64,000 bases of DNA from Streptomyces griseoviridis (lineage in GTDB: Bacteria; Actinomycetota; Actinomycetes; Streptomycetales; Streptomycetaceae): contig NZ_CP029078.1 of the NCBI RefSeq assembly GCF_005222485.1, positions 1,550,001-1,614,000 of the forward strand. Reading direction: 5' to 3'. Position 1 is the first letter of the stretch. The number at the start of each line of letters is the position of its first letter. Positions 24,740-32,336 of the stretch are shown one piece after another. The notes under the pieces were generated by a model that had not been told where the DNA came from, did no database searches, and saw only the letters and a program-made list of their open reading frames with translations. A program made the position numbers and the translations under genes.

Positions 24740-25397
24740 GCCGCTGTCGAGGTGGGCCCCAGCGGCCCTCCCCCGGGGTGCCGCCCTCTCCCAGGCTCAG
24801 TTCGAGCCGGCTGATGGCGGCGCGTACCCCGTCCCCGTAGCGGTCCTCGGCGAGGGTCTCGGCGGCTCCCCTGGCCCGGCGCAGATGGGAGCGGGCGGCG
24901 CCGCTGCGGCCGAGCTTCGCGTAGTCGGCGGCGAGGTTCAGGTGCAGGGAGGGGTAGAGGGCGCGGACGGCGACCGCACCGGCCCGACCGGTGGGCCGTC
25001 CGTCGTCCAGCCGTCCGTCATCCAGCCGGTCGTCGTCCACCCGGTCCTCGTCCAGCCGGTCCTCGTCGAGCCGGTCGTCGGAGAGTTCCTCGGCGGCCGT
25101 CAACGCCCGCAGATCCCAGGCGAGTTCGTCGGAGGGGTCGTCCTGGGTGTCGGCGAGGTAGTGAGCCAGGGTGCAGCGGTGCAGGGCCTCGCCGTGCTCG
25201 CCGATCTCGGCCCAGAGGGCGAGGAAGCGGTGCCTGGCCTCCTCGCGGTCACCGGCGTGGTGCAGGATGACGCTCTGCCCGATCCGCGTCATCACCTCGT
25301 CCAGCGCCGTCTGCTCCGGTCCCTCGGCCACCGCGTCCTCCGCCCGCTCACCCGCCGCACCGCTGTCGTGACCGACGCTAACCGCAGCCACCGGCAA
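24735..25397 (-). CDS. TPR-like helical protein with an internal acidic repeat
   Basis: 220 residues. Helical repeats are seen in two blocks: GQSVILHHAGDREEARHRFL with ALHRCTLAHYLADTQ, and LHLNLAADYAKLGRSGAARSH, the pattern of tetratricopeptide-like proteins. Between them is an expanded stretch of DRLDE/DRVDD/DRLDD pentapeptides at about residues 107-130 encoded by 15-bp repeats, almost certainly a slippage insertion in a loop. Partner unknown. A hairpin separates it from ung; both are on the same strand but ung is upstream. Confidence 0.7.
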   Translation of the reverse strand: MPVAAVSVGHDSGAAGERAEDAVAEGPEQTALDEVMTRIGQSVILHHAGDREEARHRFLALWAEIGEHGEALHRCTLAHYLADTQDDPSDELAWDLRALTAAEELSDDRLDEDRLDEDRVDDDRLDDGRLDDGRPTGRAGAVAVRALYPSLHLNLAADYAKLGRSGAARSHLRRARGAAETLAEDRYGDGVRAAISRLELSLGEGGTPGEGRWGPPRQRP

Positions 25398-25413
25398 TCC
25401 CGGTCAGGCGGCA

Positions 25414-25443
25414 CCGGGCCGGTCCCGCGCGGAACCGGCCCGG
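25414..25443 (-). terminator. Hairpin after ung
   Basis: CCGGGCCGGT and ACCGGCCCGG form a perfect 10-bp stem around CCCGCGCGGA (itself partly paired), seven bases after the ung stop. Confidence 0.65.
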
Positions 25444-25449
25444 CGGCGG

Positions 25450-26133
25450 TCAGCCGAGGTCGGGCACGGTCCAGTCGATCGGCTCGTGGCCCTGGGCCGC
25501 GACCGCCTCGTCGATCTGCGTGAACGGGCGGGAGCCGAAGAACTTCTTCGCGGAGAGCGGGGACGGGTGCGCGCCCTTGACCACCACGTGCCGGGTCTCG
25601 TCGATCAGCGGCAGCTTCTTCTGCGCGTAGTTGCCCCAGAGCACGAAGACCGCCGGGTCGGGCCGCTCGGCGACCGCGCGGATCACCGCGTCGGTGAACT
25701 TCTCCCAGCCCTTGCCCTTGTGCGAGTTGGCCTCCCCGGAGCGGACGGTGAGCACCGCGTTGAGCAGCAGGACGCCCTGCTGGGCCCAGGGCATCAGATA
25801 GCCGTTGTCCGGGATCGGGGTGCCCAGCTCCTGCTGCATCTCCTTGTAGATGTTGCGCAGCGACGGCGGGGTCCGCACACCGGGGCGGACCGAGAAGCAC
25901 AGGCCGTGGCCCTGGCCCTCGCCGTGGTAGGGGTCCTGACCGAGGATGAGCACCTTGACCTGGTCGTACGGCGTCGCGTCGAGGGCGGCGAAGACCTCCT
26001 CGCGGGGCGGGTAGACGGGACCCTTCGCCCGCTCCTCCTCGACGAACTCGGTCAGCTCCTTGAAGTAGGGCTGCTGGAGTTCGTCACCCAGGACGCCGCG
26101 CCAGGACTCGGGCAGCATGGCGATGTCGGTCAC
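25450..26133 (-). CDS. ung: Uracil-DNA glycosylase, family 1
   Basis: 227 residues from the GTG at 26133, chosen because AAGGAAG lies seven bases upstream. It removes uracil from DNA as the first step of base-excision repair. Motifs: the catalytic-Asp motif VLILGQDPYHGEGQGHGLCF, RNIYKEMQQELG, LLLNAVLTVRSG, VLWGNYAQKK and the GAHPSPLSAKKFFGSRPF loop whose His stabilises the uracil anion. All are complete and the length is normal for the family. Transcribed alone, ended by a hairpin. Confidence 0.97.
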   Translation of the reverse strand: MTDIAMLPESWRGVLGDELQQPYFKELTEFVEEERAKGPVYPPREEVFAALDATPYDQVKVLILGQDPYHGEGQGHGLCFSVRPGVRTPPSLRNIYKEMQQELGTPIPDNGYLMPWAQQGVLLLNAVLTVRSGEANSHKGKGWEKFTDAVIRAVAERPDPAVFVLWGNYAQKKLPLIDETRHVVVKGAHPSPLSAKKFFGSRPFTQIDEAVAAQGHEPIDWTVPDLG

Positions 26134-26460
26134 GTCAACTTCCTTACGATGTGCGGTGAACGATGAGCAATCAACGATGCGGACGAGGGAGGACCGTCCG
26201 GTCCCCTCCCGTCCACAGAACCTACCGCCGCCCACTGACAACGGCCCTCGGCTCCCGGGATCCGGCCCGCGGAACGCCTCGTCGACCGCCGTCCGCCCGC
26301 TTCCCCGGCGGCCACCGCGGCCCCGGCCATGACCCCTTCGCCCCTGTCCGTCCCTGTCCGCCCCCGTCTGCCCTCGGCCGCTCTCGTTCTGCCGCCGCAC
26401 GCGCGGGAACGGGCGCCGTCCGTCCGGAGGCGCCCGTTCCGTGCGGTGGGTGGGTCGGCG
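26134..26460. other. Intergenic region between ung and the SDR operon
   Basis: Contains the ung promoter on the left and the SDR-operon terminator at 26406-26440. The open frames across it have no recognisable product. Confidence 0.6.
26406..26440 (-). terminator. Terminator of the fabG-like operon
   Basis: GGAACGGGCGCC (26406-26417) pairs perfectly with GGCGCCCGTTCC (26429-26440) around an 11-base loop, 20 bases after the SDR stop. Confidence 0.75.
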
Positions 26461-27219
26461 TCAGCCCACGCCCGCGTTCAGGAAGATGCCGCCGTCGACC
26501 ACCAGGGTCTGCCCGGTGACCCAGTCGGACTGCTCCGAGGTGAGGAACGCGGCGGCGCCGCCGATGTCGGAGGGCACCCCGAGCCGGCCGAGCGGGTAGG
26601 AGGCCGCGGCCTCCTCCTCGCGGCCCTCGTACAGGGCCTGCGCGAACCTGGTCTTCACCACGGCCGGGGCGATGGCGTTGACCCGCACCAGGGGCGCGAA
26701 CTCGTGCGCGAGCTGCTGGGTGAGGTTGATCATCGCGGCCTTGCTCATGCCGTACGCGCCGATGAAGGGCGAGGGCGCGAGGCCGGCCACCGAGGCGATG
26801 TTGACGATCGCGCCGCCGTTCTCCTTCTGCCAGGCGTGCCAGGTCCGCTGGGCGAAGCCGAGCGCCGAGACGACGTTGGTCTCGTAGACCTTGCGGGCCA
26901 CATTCAGGTCGAGGTCGGCCATCGGCCCGAAGACCGGGTTGGTCCCGGCGTTGTTGACCAGGAAGTCGACGCGTCCGAAGGCCGCCATGGTGCGCTCGAC
27001 CGCCTCGGCCTGGTGGTCGAGGTCGTGCGCCTTGCCCGCTATGCCGATGACGCGGTCGGCGCCGAGCCGGTCGACGGCCTCCTTGAGGGCGTCCTCGTTG
27101 CGGCCGGTGATGGCGACCCGGTCGCCGCGGGCGACGAACGCCTCGGCGACGCCGTAGCCGATGCCGCGGCTGGCGCCCGTGACGAGCGCGACCCGGCCGG
27201 AGAGTTCCACCGAAGTCAT
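26461..27219 (-). CDS. SDR family oxidoreductase, second gene of a fabG-like operon
   Basis: 252 residues. NADP-binding VALVTGASRGIGYG, LVNNAGTNPVFGPM, NIASVAG (Ser) and IGAYGMSKAAMINL (Tyr-x-x-x-Lys) are complete, and the end TLVVDGGIFLNAG is typical of acyl-chain reductases of the FabG kind. It begins 12 bases after the stop of the first SDR with AGGGGGC as ribosome site, so they share an mRNA. Two adjacent fabG-like genes at this kind of place are known in S. coelicolor, but the chain length and substrate here are not visible. Confidence 0.9.
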   Translation of the reverse strand: MTSVELSGRVALVTGASRGIGYGVAEAFVARGDRVAITGRNEDALKEAVDRLGADRVIGIAGKAHDLDHQAEAVERTMAAFGRVDFLVNNAGTNPVFGPMADLDLNVARKVYETNVVSALGFAQRTWHAWQKENGGAIVNIASVAGLAPSPFIGAYGMSKAAMINLTQQLAHEFAPLVRVNAIAPAVVKTRFAQALYEGREEEAAASYPLGRLGVPSDIGGAAAFLTSEQSDWVTGQTLVVDGGIFLNAGVG

Positions 27220-27231
27220 GGTCCGTGCCCC

Positions 27232-27993
27232 CTAGTCGAGCGGTCCGCCGGCCACGTACAGCACCTGGCCCGAGACGAAACCGGCCGCCTCGCCGGTGAA
27301 GAAGGCGATGGCGTTGGCGATGTCCTCGGGCTCGCCGACCCGGGCGACCGGGATCTGGGTGGCGGCGGCGGCCTTGAAGTCGTCGAAGCCCATGCCGACG
27401 CGGTCGGCGGTGGCCTTGGTCATCTCGGTGGCGATGAAGCCGGGGGCGACGGCGTTGGCGGTGACGCCGAACTTGCCGAGTTCCTTGGCGAGGGTCTTGG
27501 TGAAGCCCTGGAGACCGGCCTTGGCCGCGGAGTAGTTGACCTGGCCGCGGTTGCCGAGGGCGGAGGACGAGGAGAGGTTCACGATGCGGCCGAACCCGGC
27601 GTCGACCATGTGCTTCTGGACGGCCTTCGCCATCAGGAAGGCGCCGCGCAGGTGGACGTTCATGACGGTGTCCCAGTCGGAGACGCTCATCTTGAACAGC
27701 AGGTTGTCGCGCAGCACGCCCGCGTTGTTGACCAGGATCGTGGGGGCGCCCAGCTCGGCGACGACGCGCGCGACGGCGGCCTCGACCTGCGCCTCGTCCG
27801 AGACGTCGGCGCCGACCGCGAGGGCCCGGCCGCCGGCCGCGGTGATCCGCTCGACGGTGTCCTTGCAGGCGGCCTCGTCGAGGTCGATGACGGCGACTGC
27901 GCGGCCTTCGGCGGCCAGCCGTACGGCGGTGGCGGCGCCGATGCCCCGGGCACCGCCGGTGACCACGGCGACCCGCTGCTCAGTGGTGGACAT
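27232..27993 (-). CDS. fabG: 3-oxoacyl-ACP reductase-like SDR
   Basis: 253 residues from the ATG at 27993, with GAGGAG upstream. FabG pattern in full: VAVVTGGARGIGAATA, ILVNNAGVLRDNLLFKM (the DNLLFKM run is a FabG hallmark), IVNLSSSSALGNRGQVNYSA (Ser, Tyr), AAKAGLQGFTKTLAKE (Lys) and ANAVAPGFIATEMT. Reduces a 3-ketoacyl thioester with NADPH. It is a second FabG outside the main fatty-acid cluster, so secondary or catabolic use is likely. A 15-bp palindrome lies 85 bases upstream. Confidence 0.9.
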   Translation of the reverse strand: MSTTEQRVAVVTGGARGIGAATAVRLAAEGRAVAVIDLDEAACKDTVERITAAGGRALAVGADVSDEAQVEAAVARVVAELGAPTILVNNAGVLRDNLLFKMSVSDWDTVMNVHLRGAFLMAKAVQKHMVDAGFGRIVNLSSSSALGNRGQVNYSAAKAGLQGFTKTLAKELGKFGVTANAVAPGFIATEMTKATADRVGMGFDDFKAAAATQIPVARVGEPEDIANAIAFFTGEAAGFVSGQVLYVAGGPLD

Positions 27994-28077
27994 TGCCTGT
28001 TCTCCTCGCCCTAGAGAAAGTACGCCCGCTGTGGTGAGCGACCGCTTAGTACCTTCGGCACGTGACGCTAGAAGCCC

Positions 28078-28092
28078 TGACACCCGGTGTCA
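28078..28092. promoter_or_regulatory. 15-bp palindrome upstream of the fabG-like operon
   Basis: TGACACC-C-GGTGTCA has perfect 7-bp arms around one base, between the end of the DUF3037 gene and the fabG start. Size fits a TetR-family operator; no TetR gene is adjacent. Confidence 0.6.
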
Positions 28093-28118
28093 ACGCCATA
28101 CGAGGCGGGTGTGATCGA

Positions 28119-28568
28119 TTACCTCACCAGCAGGTCGAGCAGCCGTTCGGTATCGGCCACCGGATCGACGGTGAGCCCGGTGTGCACGGGCCCCGGCTGG
28201 ACGACGGTGGAGCGGGGCGCGATGAGCCAGCGGAAGCGCCGTCCGGCGTCGTCACCCGCGGCCTGGCCCGCCGCCGTCCCGCCGCCGCAGACGGCCTCGA
28301 CGGCGCCGAGCGCGGCCCTGACCCCGGCGACGTCGGCGCGCGGGTCGAGGGCGAGCAGCCGGTTCTCGTCGAGGTGGGTGCGGGCGCCGAGGTAGCCGCG
28401 CGCCCGGCAGTAGACGAGCACCCCGGCGTTGACGCACTCGCCGCGTTCGACGCGCGGGACGACGCGCAGCAGGGCGTACTCGTAGACGTCCCGGCCGCCC
28501 CCCTGGCCCGCCCTGGTGATGTGCCGTTCCACGACCTGGCCTGCCATGTGGATGTGACGGTCGCTCAC
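28119..28568 (-). CDS. DUF3037 protein, partner of the HipA-like kinase
   Basis: 149 residues from the GTG at 28568, which overlaps the kinase stop as GTGA. The family core is YEYALLRVVPRVERGECVNAGV, then LVYCRARGYLGARTHLDENR and the C-terminal RWLIAPRSTVVQPGPVHTGL. DUF3037 proteins have no established function; no catalytic residues are obvious. The tight coupling to a HipA-type kinase, which I recall as a repeated genomic pairing, suggests substrate, adaptor or antidote. The first 25 residues are not family-typical, so the true start may be later. Confidence 0.85.
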   Translation of the reverse strand: MSDRHIHMAGQVVERHITRAGQGGGRDVYEYALLRVVPRVERGECVNAGVLVYCRARGYLGARTHLDENRLLALDPRADVAGVRAALGAVEAVCGGGTAAGQAAGDDAGRRFRWLIAPRSTVVQPGPVHTGLTVDPVADTERLLDLLVR

Positions 28569-29329
28569 GGCCGCTCCTCGATTCCGGTGACGCGCTCGTG
28601 CACGGTGGCGGCGCGGGCGAGCAGCGGGCGCGCGTAGGCCCGCCGCAGGTCGTCGGGGTCGGTGAAGCCGGGTTCGTCGGCCAGCCAGGCGTCCGGGATC
28701 TCGGCGGTGACCTCGGCGAGCAGCTCCTCGGTGACGTGCGGGGCCAGCTCGGCGGCGGCGCCCGCGATATCAGGGGCAAAGCGGGCGAGGGCGTGCTCGG
28801 AGGCGTCGTAGGGGCGGGCGGCGGAGGTCTCGGCGGCCGGCCAGTTGTGGTGCCAGATCATGGTGGCGCCGTGGTCGATGAGCCACAGGTCGCCGCGGTG
28901 CACCAGCAGGTTGGGGTTGCGCCAGGAGCGGTCGACGTTGCCCACGAGCGCGTCGAACCAGACGATCCGCCCGGCCTCCTCGGGGCTCACCGCGAAGGCG
29001 AGCGGGTCGAAGCCGAGGGCGCCGGAGAGGAAGTCCATGCCGAGGTTGCCGCCGCCGCTGCCGCGCAGCAGGTCCTGCACCTGCTGTTCGGGCTCGCCGA
29101 GCCCGAGGACGGGGTCGAGGGCGAGGGTGACGAGCCGGGGCATCCGGAAGCCGAGTCTGCGGGCCAGTTCCCCGCAGACGACCTCGGCGACCAGCGTCTT
29201 GCGCCCCTGCCCCGCGGAGGCGAACTTGATGACGTACGCGCCGAGGTCGTCGCCCTCGACGAGCCCCGGCAGCGACCCGCCCTCACGCAGCGGCGTGACG
29301 TAGCGGGTCACGGTGACCTCGTTCAGCAT
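28565..29329 (-). CDS. HipA-family protein kinase
   Basis: 254 residues, shorter than E. coli HipA (440) because the N-subdomain is minimal. Kinase features: YVIKFASAGQGRKTLVAEVV (ATP-binding Lys and the P-loop-like glycine), FDALVGNVDRSWRNPNLL (catalytic Asp and Asn, equivalent to the HipA HxKN loop) and DLWLIDHGATMIWHHNW (metal-binding Asp of the DFG-type motif). HipA phosphorylates glutamyl-tRNA synthetase and causes persistence, but this branch lacks HipB and its target is unknown. The next gene, DUF3037, overlaps by four bases. Start ATG at 29329 has TTGAGGAA very close by. Confidence 0.85.
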   Translation of the reverse strand: MLNEVTVTRYVTPLREGGSLPGLVEGDDLGAYVIKFASAGQGRKTLVAEVVCGELARRLGFRMPRLVTLALDPVLGLGEPEQQVQDLLRGSGGGNLGMDFLSGALGFDPLAFAVSPEEAGRIVWFDALVGNVDRSWRNPNLLVHRGDLWLIDHGATMIWHHNWPAAETSAARPYDASEHALARFAPDIAGAAAELAPHVTEELLAEVTAEIPDAWLADEPGFTDPDDLRRAYARPLLARAATVHERVTGIEERP

Positions 29330-29460
29330 TTCCTCAAGCCACCCGACTCTTCGGCCCTACAGTCCACGGCACGCTCCCGGCCTCCGGTGTGAAGCGAGCA
29401 TAGTAACCGGGGGTGACGAGGCTTCGGCCGCGCGGCGGGCCCGGCGGTCCCGTCGGTGGG

Positions 29461-30279
29461 TCAACGTCCTTCGGAGAGCAGTCCGTTGAGTTCCGGGAAA
29501 GGGATGCCGTCGGCGAGGGAGGCGTAGGTGCCGGTGGTGTAGAGGTCGCGGGCGGCGGCGCGGGCGGTCGCGTAGGCCGTCTGCGCCACGCCCGAGCCGA
29601 GGCTGACGCGGGCCACGCCGAGGGCGCCGAGTTCGGCGACGGCCGGGGCGCCGGGGCCCGCCATGGCGTTCAGCGGGACGGGGATCTCCTCGGCCAGCGC
29701 GGCGAGGGTGGCGGGGTCGGTGACACCGGGCACGAAGACGCCGTCCGCGCCCGCCTCGACGCACCGGTGCGCCCGGTCCAGGGTCTCCCGCAGCCGGGTG
29801 TCCGGGTCGCCGAGCCCGGACAGGAAGGTGTCGACACGGGCGTTGAGGAACAGGTCGGCGCCCGCCCGCTCGGCGGTCCGCCGGGCCACGGCGAGCCGTG
29901 CGGCCAGCTCGGCCGGGGGCCGGGTGCCGTCCTCGATGTTGACGCCGACGGCACCGGCCGCGAGCACCCCCTCGACGGTCCTGGCGATGTCGGCTGCGTC
30001 CGTGCCGTATCCGCCCTCGATGTCGGCGGTGACCGGGACCGCGACGGCCGCGACGACCCGGGCGACCAGGTCGAGCGCCAGGTCGCGGGCGAGGGAGTCG
30101 CCGTCGGGCGAACCGAGCGACCAGGCGACGCCCGCGCTGGTGGTGGCGATCGCGGGGGCGCCCGCGGCCTCGATGACGCGGGCGCTGGCGACGTCCCAGG
30201 CGTTGGCGAGCGCGAGGGGCGCGGTCGGGGTGTGGAGGGAGCGGAAGAGGCGTGCCCGGTCCGGCTGTGCGTGGCTCAT
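29461..30279 (-). CDS. Isocitrate lyase/phosphoenolpyruvate mutase family protein
   Basis: 272 residues from the ATG at 30279 (an ATG four codons upstream is less conserved-looking). Barrel motifs: LALANAWDVASARVIEAAGA, TADIEGGYG (metal-binding Asp/Glu), GVNIEDGTRPP (Glu-Asp) and FLNARVDTFLSG. The KKCGH loop of true isocitrate lyase is absent, and so is the phosphonopyruvate-specific signature, so the reaction is a C-C or P-C lyase on an unknown 2-oxo acid or a carboxyvinyl-type compound. It stands alone. Promoter and operator not visible. Confidence 0.85.
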   Translation of the reverse strand: MSHAQPDRARLFRSLHTPTAPLALANAWDVASARVIEAAGAPAIATTSAGVAWSLGSPDGDSLARDLALDLVARVVAAVAVPVTADIEGGYGTDAADIARTVEGVLAAGAVGVNIEDGTRPPAELAARLAVARRTAERAGADLFLNARVDTFLSGLGDPDTRLRETLDRAHRCVEAGADGVFVPGVTDPATLAALAEEIPVPLNAMAGPGAPAVAELGALGVARVSLGSGVAQTAYATARAAARDLYTTGTYASLADGIPFPELNGLLSEGR

Positions 30280-30587
30280 GCCGCGAGTCAACCACCGGAC
30301 GCCGCCCGCGCTCTGGCGGAAATCCGACAGGTACGTCGGCGGACGGACGGCTCCCCTGACGCGGGCCGTGCGAGCCGCGCGGATCAGGTGCGGGCCCGCC
30401 CGTCGTACCCGCGGCCCGGCGGTACCGGCCGCACCGGCCGACAGCGAAACGACAGCTCTGGCTTACCCCGCCCCGACGCGGCACCCGGCAGGCTCTCGGC
30501 ACCGTCCGAACAACCGAACCGGCTGAACAACCGACACGCGACGGCCGTACCCCTGTGGAGATCCACGCATTCGAAGGGAACGTCAGC
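30280..30587. other. Divergent intergenic region, no gene seen
   Basis: Holds the promoters of the PEP-mutase-like gene (left) and the Rieske gene (right). The right part contains repeated GAACAACCGA (30507 and about 30524). No open frame here has a product I can support. Confidence 0.5.
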
Positions 30588-31004
30588 ATGACCAGCGAAT
30601 CGCTTCACCCCCTTCCGGCACCCACCCGGCGCACCGTGGTCGCGGCCGTCGGCGCCGCGGGACTCGCCGTGGCGCTGACGGCCTGCGGATCGGGGGACGA
30701 CTCCTCCGCCTCCGCCGGGGCGAGCCTCGGCAGGACGACCGACATCCCGGAGGGCGGCGGCAAGATCTTCAAGGACGAGGGGGTGGTGGTCACCCAGCCG
30801 ACGGCGGGCACCTTCAAGGCGTTCTCGGCCAAGTGCACGCACCAGGGCTGCGCGGTGACCAGCGTCGCCGACGGCGTCATCGTCTGCCCCTGCCACAAGA
30901 GCCACTTCTCGGTCGAGGACGGCAGCGTGAAACAGGGTCCCGCGACCCAGGCGCTGCCCGCCGCCGAGATCAAGGTGAGCGGGGACTCGATCACCCTGGC
31001 GTGA
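30588..31004 (+). CDS. Rieske [2Fe-2S] lipoprotein
   Basis: 138 residues from the ATG at 30588 with GAAGGGA upstream. The signal PTRRTVVAAVGAAGLAVALTAC holds a twin-arginine pair and ends in a lipobox-type LTAC, so a Tat-exported, lipid-anchored protein is likely. The cluster motifs are KCTHQGCAVT (Cys-x-His) and CPCHKSHFSVEDGSV (Cys-x-x-His), as in ferredoxin-like Rieske proteins of actinobacteria; the bridging cysteines of bc1-type Rieske proteins are present as the GC and CP pair. It is a free-standing Rieske protein without an oxygenase partner, so the electron partner is unknown. Its last 14 bases overlap the opposite-strand gene. Confidence 0.9.
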   Translation: MTSESLHPLPAPTRRTVVAAVGAAGLAVALTACGSGDDSSASAGASLGRTTDIPEGGGKIFKDEGVVVTQPTAGTFKAFSAKCTHQGCAVTSVADGVIVCPCHKSHFSVEDGSVKQGPATQALPAAEIKVSGDSITLA

Positions 31005-31647
31005 GGCGGGTCCTGCGCGGGCCGCTCAGCGCGCCCAGCACCTCGTCCGTGGTCGCGACCGTGGCGACCAGCGCGAGGGTGTGACGGATCATCGCGGGGG
31101 TGTAGTCGGCGGGCACTCCCGCGATGGCGTCGGCGGGCACGACGACCGTGTAGCCCCGATTGACCGCGTCGAAGACGGCGTTGGGGATCGCCACGTTGGC
31201 CGACACCCCGGTCACCACCAGGGTGCGGCAGCCGAGATTGCGCAGCAGGGCGTCGACGTCGGTGCCCTGGATCGGGGACAGCCCGTGCAGCCGACGGACC
31301 ACGAGGTCCTCCTCGGTCACCTCGATCGGGGCGGCGACGCGGACCGCGGAGGTGCCGGCGAGCTGCTGGACAGGGAGGCGTTCGGCGGCCCGGAAGAGGC
31401 GGGCGTTGCGGTTGGCGCCGCGGCCGTCGGGACGGCGCTCGGCGAGCGCGTGGACGACCTGGACGCCCCGCTCATGGGCGGCGGCGACCAGCCGGGCGAC
31501 GTTGGCGAGAGCCCCCGACGCCCGTGCCGCGCGGGCGAGTTCGGGCAGCGCGCTGTCGGGTCCTACGACGCCCTGCTGGCACTCGACGGTGAGCACCACC
31601 GTCGTCGCCGGGTCGAGCGGCTCGCTGAGCCGAGCGTGGGACGGCAC
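30991..31647 (-). CDS. Isochorismatase-fold protein lacking the usual Asp-Lys-Cys triad
   Basis: 218 residues from the GTG at 31647 with GAGGGGAGA upstream. The fold is clear (VVLTVECQQGVVG at the start, GCRTLVVTGVSANVAIP in the middle, and AVNRGYTVVVPADAIAG). However the three catalytic residues of isochorismatase-like cysteine hydrolases appear changed: the first-strand Asp is Glu (VECQQ), the Lys is Arg (LVVRRLHG) and the nucleophile Cys position in the TxxC-type loop holds Ala (GVSANVAIP). It is thus probably not a nicotinamidase-type hydrolase. Other actinobacterial members share this loop in my memory. A palindrome lies between it and the divergent PPOX gene. Confidence 0.83.
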   Translation of the reverse strand: MPSHARLSEPLDPATTVVLTVECQQGVVGPDSALPELARAARASGALANVARLVAAAHERGVQVVHALAERRPDGRGANRNARLFRAAERLPVQQLAGTSAVRVAAPIEVTEEDLVVRRLHGLSPIQGTDVDALLRNLGCRTLVVTGVSANVAIPNAVFDAVNRGYTVVVPADAIAGVPADYTPAMIRHTLALVATVATTDEVLGALSGPRRTRLTPG

Positions 31648-31732
31648 GGTTCTCCCCTCGTCACGGGCGGTACGGCGCGACGGCGGCGAGCGTAGCCACC
31701 ATTGCGCGCGGACGGAAGACGAACCATCCTTT

Positions 31733-31749
31733 TCTGACGTGATGTCAGA
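31733..31749. promoter_or_regulatory. 17-bp inverted repeat in a divergent promoter region
   Basis: TCTGAC-GTGAT-GTCAGA: 6-bp perfect arms with a 5-base centre, 48 bases before the PPOX start and 86 bases before the isochorismatase-like start. A typical size for a TetR-family operator. Confidence 0.6.
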
Positions 31750-31796
31750 GGATCATCGGAGTTCCTCTGGCACGACGTGAGAGAAGAGGGGGACAC

Positions 31797-32270
31797 ATGA
31801 CCGTCACTCAGCGCCGCGGCCGGAAGATCATGATGACGCCGGGCGAGCTGGACGAGTTCCTCACCACCCAGCGCACCTGCCGGGTGGCGACGATCTCGGC
31901 GAGCGGGGCACCGCACGTCAGCACGTTGTGGTTCGCCTGGGACGGCACCTCGATGTGGCTGTACTCGGTGGTGCGCAGCAAGCGGTGGACGGATCTGCGC
32001 CGGGACCAGCGGGTCGCGATCGTGGTCGACACCGGTGAGGAGTACGACGAACTGCGGGGCGTGGAGCTGTCCGGTGCGGTGGAGTTCGTGGGCGAGTCCC
32101 CGCGCACCGGCGAGCTGTGCGCCGAACTCGACGTCCCCGAGACCCTGTTCGCGCGCAAGAACTTCCGGCTGGAGGAGATGCCGCACGACGGCAGGCACGC
32201 CTGGATCAGGCTGACCCCGGAGAAGATCGTCTCCTGGGACTTCCGCAAACTGGGCGGCCCCGCACGGTAG
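31797..32270 (+). CDS. Pyridoxamine-5'-phosphate-oxidase-like flavin split-barrel protein
   Basis: 157 residues from the ATG at 31797 with GAGGGGG upstream. The split-barrel pattern is MTPGELDEFLTTQRTCRVAT, GAPHVSTLWFAWDGTSMWLY and VRSKRWTDLRRDQRVAIVVD, the standard FMN/F420-binding layout (Rossmann-free) of actinobacterial PPOX-fold proteins. Such proteins may bind F420, FMN or heme; the substrate is unknown. It shares a divergent control region with the isochorismatase-like gene, and ends in a bidirectional hairpin with the LysR gene. Confidence 0.85.
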   Translation: MTVTQRRGRKIMMTPGELDEFLTTQRTCRVATISASGAPHVSTLWFAWDGTSMWLYSVVRSKRWTDLRRDQRVAIVVDTGEEYDELRGVELSGAVEFVGESPRTGELCAELDVPETLFARKNFRLEEMPHDGRHAWIRLTPEKIVSWDFRKLGGPAR

Positions 32271-32305
32271 TTCCGCCGCTCCGCGCACCTGGAGCCGGCG
32301 GAGGA

Positions 32306-32328
32306 ACCGGGCTGCTTCGCGGCCCGGT
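32306..32328. terminator. Bidirectional hairpin between PPOX and LysR genes
   Basis: ACCGGGC and GCCCGGT pair around TGCTTCGCG (whose TTCG and GC-CG form the tip). It sits between two convergent stops (32270 and 32337). Confidence 0.65.
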
Positions 32329-32336
32329 CACGGGGG

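Noticed and set aside
26329..28014. 561-residue forward frame over the SDR pair
   Set aside because: Antisense shadow of two solid SDR genes; Val/Gly/Asp-rich and motif-free.
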